DNA from: Glandiceps talaboti
Lineage: Eukaryota; Hemichordata; Enteropneusta; Spengelidae
Direction of reading: 5' to 3'
NCBI RefSeq assembly: GCF_964340395.1
Contig: NC_135565.1
Span: 15,733,209-15,797,208, forward strand
DNA length: 64,000 bases
In this document: positions 56,909 to 64,000 of the stretch, piece by piece
How the letters are laid out: every line of letters begins with the position of its first letter
Numbering within the stretch: position 1 is the stretch's first letter
The notes under the pieces: generated by a model
The model's database searches: none
What the model saw: the letters and a program-made list of their open reading frames with translations, nothing else
Told to the model about the DNA's origin: nothing
Program-made: the position numbers and the translations under genes

Positions 56909-57002
56909 TACATACATACATACATACATACATACATACATACATACATACATACATACATACATACATACATACATACATACATACATACATACATACA
57001 TA
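56877..57002. repeat. (CAGC)n then (ACAT)n array upstream of gene C
   Basis: About seven CAGC units followed by about 24 ACAT units. It is preceded by sequence matching the gene B upstream region (GAGGTG ... TCGAA), so it is orthologous to the array at 37729. The right end abuts a SINE. Confidence 0.93.
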
Positions 57003-57005
57003 CAC

Positions 57006-57236
57006 TGTCAGTGGCCGAGTGGTTAAACCACTTGCCTCTTACAACTGCGGTCGGGGTTCGAACCCCATTCAGGGTTCGATTAAATTTACCACACTGTAAG
57101 TAAGAAGAGTGTTGTTTAGTTTGACTCCCCGGGTACTCCGGTTTCCTCCTGTTAACACTGAACCCATGGGGATGACCATTGGACTGGATTTCTTGGGAGA
57201 CAAGTGTTTATATGTACTTATTCAGTATAAATAAAG

Positions 57237-57285
<49 letters not shown>
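57006..57285 (+). mobile_element. tRNA-headed SINE, plus orientation
   Basis: A box GGCCGAGTGGTTAAA, B box GGGGTTCGAACCCC, body with CCCCGGGTACTCCGGTTTCC, and end AATAAAGATT(ATT)n. Same family as 14690-14977. It follows directly on an (ACAT)n array. The head is part of a SINE, not a working tRNA gene. Confidence 0.87.
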
Positions 57286-57286
<1 letters not shown>

Positions 57287-59157
57287 ATATGTTCACAAGG
57301 AGAATATAAAAGGGACCATCATACCGCTTACTTGTGTCACGTGCTAAACACATGCTATGGTCTGTTGTATTGGGCTAACTCTGTTCTATGTTCCCCTACT
57401 TTATGTTAATGTGTTAAGTCCTTTACAAATGCAAGAGAGTAAACTATGCAGAGTCATGACCTGGAGTTGCCCAACCTATTAATCCATCAAAATGAACATT
57501 TATAATGATCACTTATTGCAATTCAATTGTTATTTCGGAAATGGAGCATTTTTCTAAACTAGCTTGAGGACAAAAAGTGACCTGCGTATTATGTCTCTGT
57601 CTATAATTTCCTGACCTTGAAATCAAAGTAAGGCATAATTTGGCTAAAACTATAACATAAATTAGATATATAGTATTAGTAATAATTGCACTGCTCTGGT
57701 TATACACACACACTCAAAATTAATTGATTAATACATTCGAACATCTAACACAAAGATTTCATAGAGTACAGAATGTGACGTTAGTTTTAAACAATATGTC
57801 TCAACCTGTTCAACTGTAAATTCTAAAGAAGATTTCATTACAAACACTTTATTACAGAGCTATACCACTTGTAATATTTCAAGTGTAACTAATGTATATG
57901 CTGATATGGATATTTGACATGCCAACTCGAGTTCTTGTTGCAGGTCGGAAATAGAACTTCTACACCAAAATTAAGCTAATATATGAACCATCCTGTATAT
58001 CCTACACTGGCTATGTTTCCTATTTACCTGACACCCAAACACCAGTATCAGAATAAATGGAAAATAACGATTTCAGCTGATTTCCGACGTCTAATCATCA
58101 AATACATAAATATGTTAATATGTCTGATGTGTATGCATGAATTCAAAACAAACGTTATCACGTGTTGTTTAAATGAATTACCATATGAAGCGAGTTGCAT
58201 TCAAACACAGTTTGATAAGATACAAATGAATATCAGCCAAATATAGCAAAGGTATAATAATATATTTCATGTTTGCAGACAGATGCGCCCGCACACACAC
58301 GCGCGCGCGCACGAACGCACGCGCGCACGCACGCACGCACGCATGTATGTATGTATGTATGTATGTATGTATGTACGTACGTACGTACGTACGTACGTAC
58401 GTACGTACGTACATACATCATTCATGCAGGCAGGCAGGCAGGTACACACACACACACAAACAAACAAACAAACAAACAAACAAACAAACAAACACAAACA
58501 AACACAAACACAAACACAAACACAAATAAAGAAACAAACAAACAAACAAACAAACAAACACAAACACAAACACAAACACAAACACAAACACAAACACAAA
58601 CACAAAGAAAACTTGTCATAATTGTTCCTTTCTATATTAAGATGTAATCGTAGTCCTAACTGCTTTATATCTAACCTGTGTGAATTGGACAATAGCTTTG
58701 TTTGTTGAAATGTCTACTGGACAATTTTCAACTACTTCAATATTTGTTTTTAAATCTTAAGAGCAGTGAAATCTTCCTTGAAATTAATACTTAGTATCCA
58801 ATCGACTAACCATTGCAATTAGTGGTGTGTAAATATAACTTTCTAAATTGGCAATTATCCCCAGGAAGAACTCTCCTTGTAAACAGTGATAATCAAGGCG
58901 TGTATTACTATATAAAATGACCTTTGACACCATCTACACATACCAAACATTTTGAAAGTGTGATCGTTACCATGTGACACAGGGTACTAGGTATACATGC
59001 AAAGATGTGCAACTTTTTGTTTGACTACTTCTATATTCAATAATGGCTGTATTTATAAATGTAAAGTCCATTTATTAAATTTGCGAATGCTTGTATTTAA
59101 CTTTTCAAAGAGCACACACACGTGGTGTTAATTGTTTCGGCCGCAATCCTCGCCTAT

Positions 59158-59188
<31 letters not shown>

Positions 59189-59586
59189 TTTCACCTTTGC
59201 CTTCGGTACAAAAAGAACAATAAAATAAAATAAACAGATGAGGTAGCGAACAAGTACACATAACAATACAAAAACATACAAAATCAACATGAGACAGTAA
59301 TGGCACTCCACTGTCTTATCATTCAGCTTACTTAATATGTCTATATCTACAAGTGTCTCAAACTCGAGTTTCTTTTATGCATGTTAGCAAAGTATGGTAG
59401 AAAAACGGATTCAACTTCGTACATCCTTCGTCTAGTTTGTGTCGCTGGCGACAGAACAACAGCAGACACTGCATCGATATGAGTATGACCTCTTATCCAT
59501 TCAGAGGCGACGGAGTTCAATAATACACTCTTAATGTATGCAAAAATAATGGAGAAATACTTTATACTGTGATGTGAAGTAATGAC
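57286..59586. other. Intergenic region between genes C and D
   Basis: No gene recognised. It contains a compound array at 58300-58605 (GCGC, ATGT, ACGT, CAGG, CAAA, CAAACA units) and a (TTTA)n run at 59152-59190. The rest is AT-rich. Confidence 0.55.
58300..58605. repeat. Compound array with self-complementary (ACGT)n
   Basis: GCGC/ACGC, then (ATGT)n, (ACGT)n at about 58372-58411, (CAGG)n, (CAAA)n and (CAAACA)n. Adjacent units differ by one or two bases. Confidence 0.93.
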
Positions 59587-59592
59587 TTTATT
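59587..59592 (-). terminator. Poly(A) signal AATAAA of apextrin-like D
   Basis: AATAAA on the minus strand about 100 bp after the stop codon of gene D. Confidence 0.6.
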
Positions 59593-59690
59593 TAAGAATG
59601 ATAAAGTGTTTCCATATCACTGAATCATGGATATAACATCATTATTACATCATCGAAATACTGAGTGGAAAGATACAGCATAGTTTGCCT

Positions 59691-64000
<4,310 letters not shown>

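Noticed and set aside
57008-57062. tRNA Ser/Leu gene
   Set aside because: Only A and B boxes are convincing; it is fused to a SINE body with (ATT)n tail and has a sister copy with the same body.

Overview
This is animal nuclear DNA. Genes are split into many short exons with GT-AG introns, there are long tetranucleotide and dinucleotide microsatellites, tRNA-headed SINEs, MITE-like inverted-repeat elements and LINEs. The two protein families present (an ABCC5/MRP5-type transporter and secreted MACPF plus ApeC 'apextrin-like' proteins) point to a marine invertebrate. Apextrin-like proteins with both domains are known from cnidarians, lophotrochozoans, echinoderms, hemichordates and amphioxus. 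The low GC content and gene content would fit a non-vertebrate deuterostome, but the species cannot be fixed from the window. Every host gene recognised here is on the minus strand, so 5' exons have the higher coordinates.

Layout. Positions 1-16742: an ABCC5-like transporter gene, 23 coding exons visible, whose 3' end runs off the left edge. Positions 16743-21114: intergenic DNA with three inverted-repeat or MITE-like insertions. Positions 21219-27151: apextrin-like gene A. Positions 31478-37591: gene B. Positions 47736-56636: gene C. Positions 59691-64000: gene D, whose 5' part is beyond the right edge. B and C are recent duplicates of each other, sharing exon lengths, introns, a 151-bp intronic inverted repeat and both flanks. 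A and D are older paralogues. All four follow one plan: signal peptide (not visible for D), MACPF domain in about five exons, and an ApeC domain in the last two exons. Pore-forming or microbe-binding defence is the family expectation and is not proven here.

The stretch between B and C (37.7-43.7 kb) is a nest of retroelements inside (ACAT)n microsatellite. A 4.3-kb LINE with two open reading frames has (ACAT)n on both sides, and a fragment of a second, different retroelement sits in the next block of the same array. Gene C has an (ACAT)n array at the matching upstream position, so the array appears older than the LINE insertion. A separate 0.5-kb block at 27.6-28.1 kb made mostly of the same repeat has a 15-bp direct repeat at its two ends, as if it had been inserted as a unit.

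Gene C has been rebuilt by transposons. A 2.8-kb element with about 150-bp inverted ends interrupts its last codon, giving a new C-terminal tail and moving the old poly(A) signal away. Its first intron holds a LINE fragment that is itself split by a 2.06-kb inverted-repeat element with a TTA target duplication. Removing that element restores a continuous reading frame in the fragment. The exon models below were built by reading splice sites, checking phase at every junction and comparing paralogues; no search or alignment program was available.
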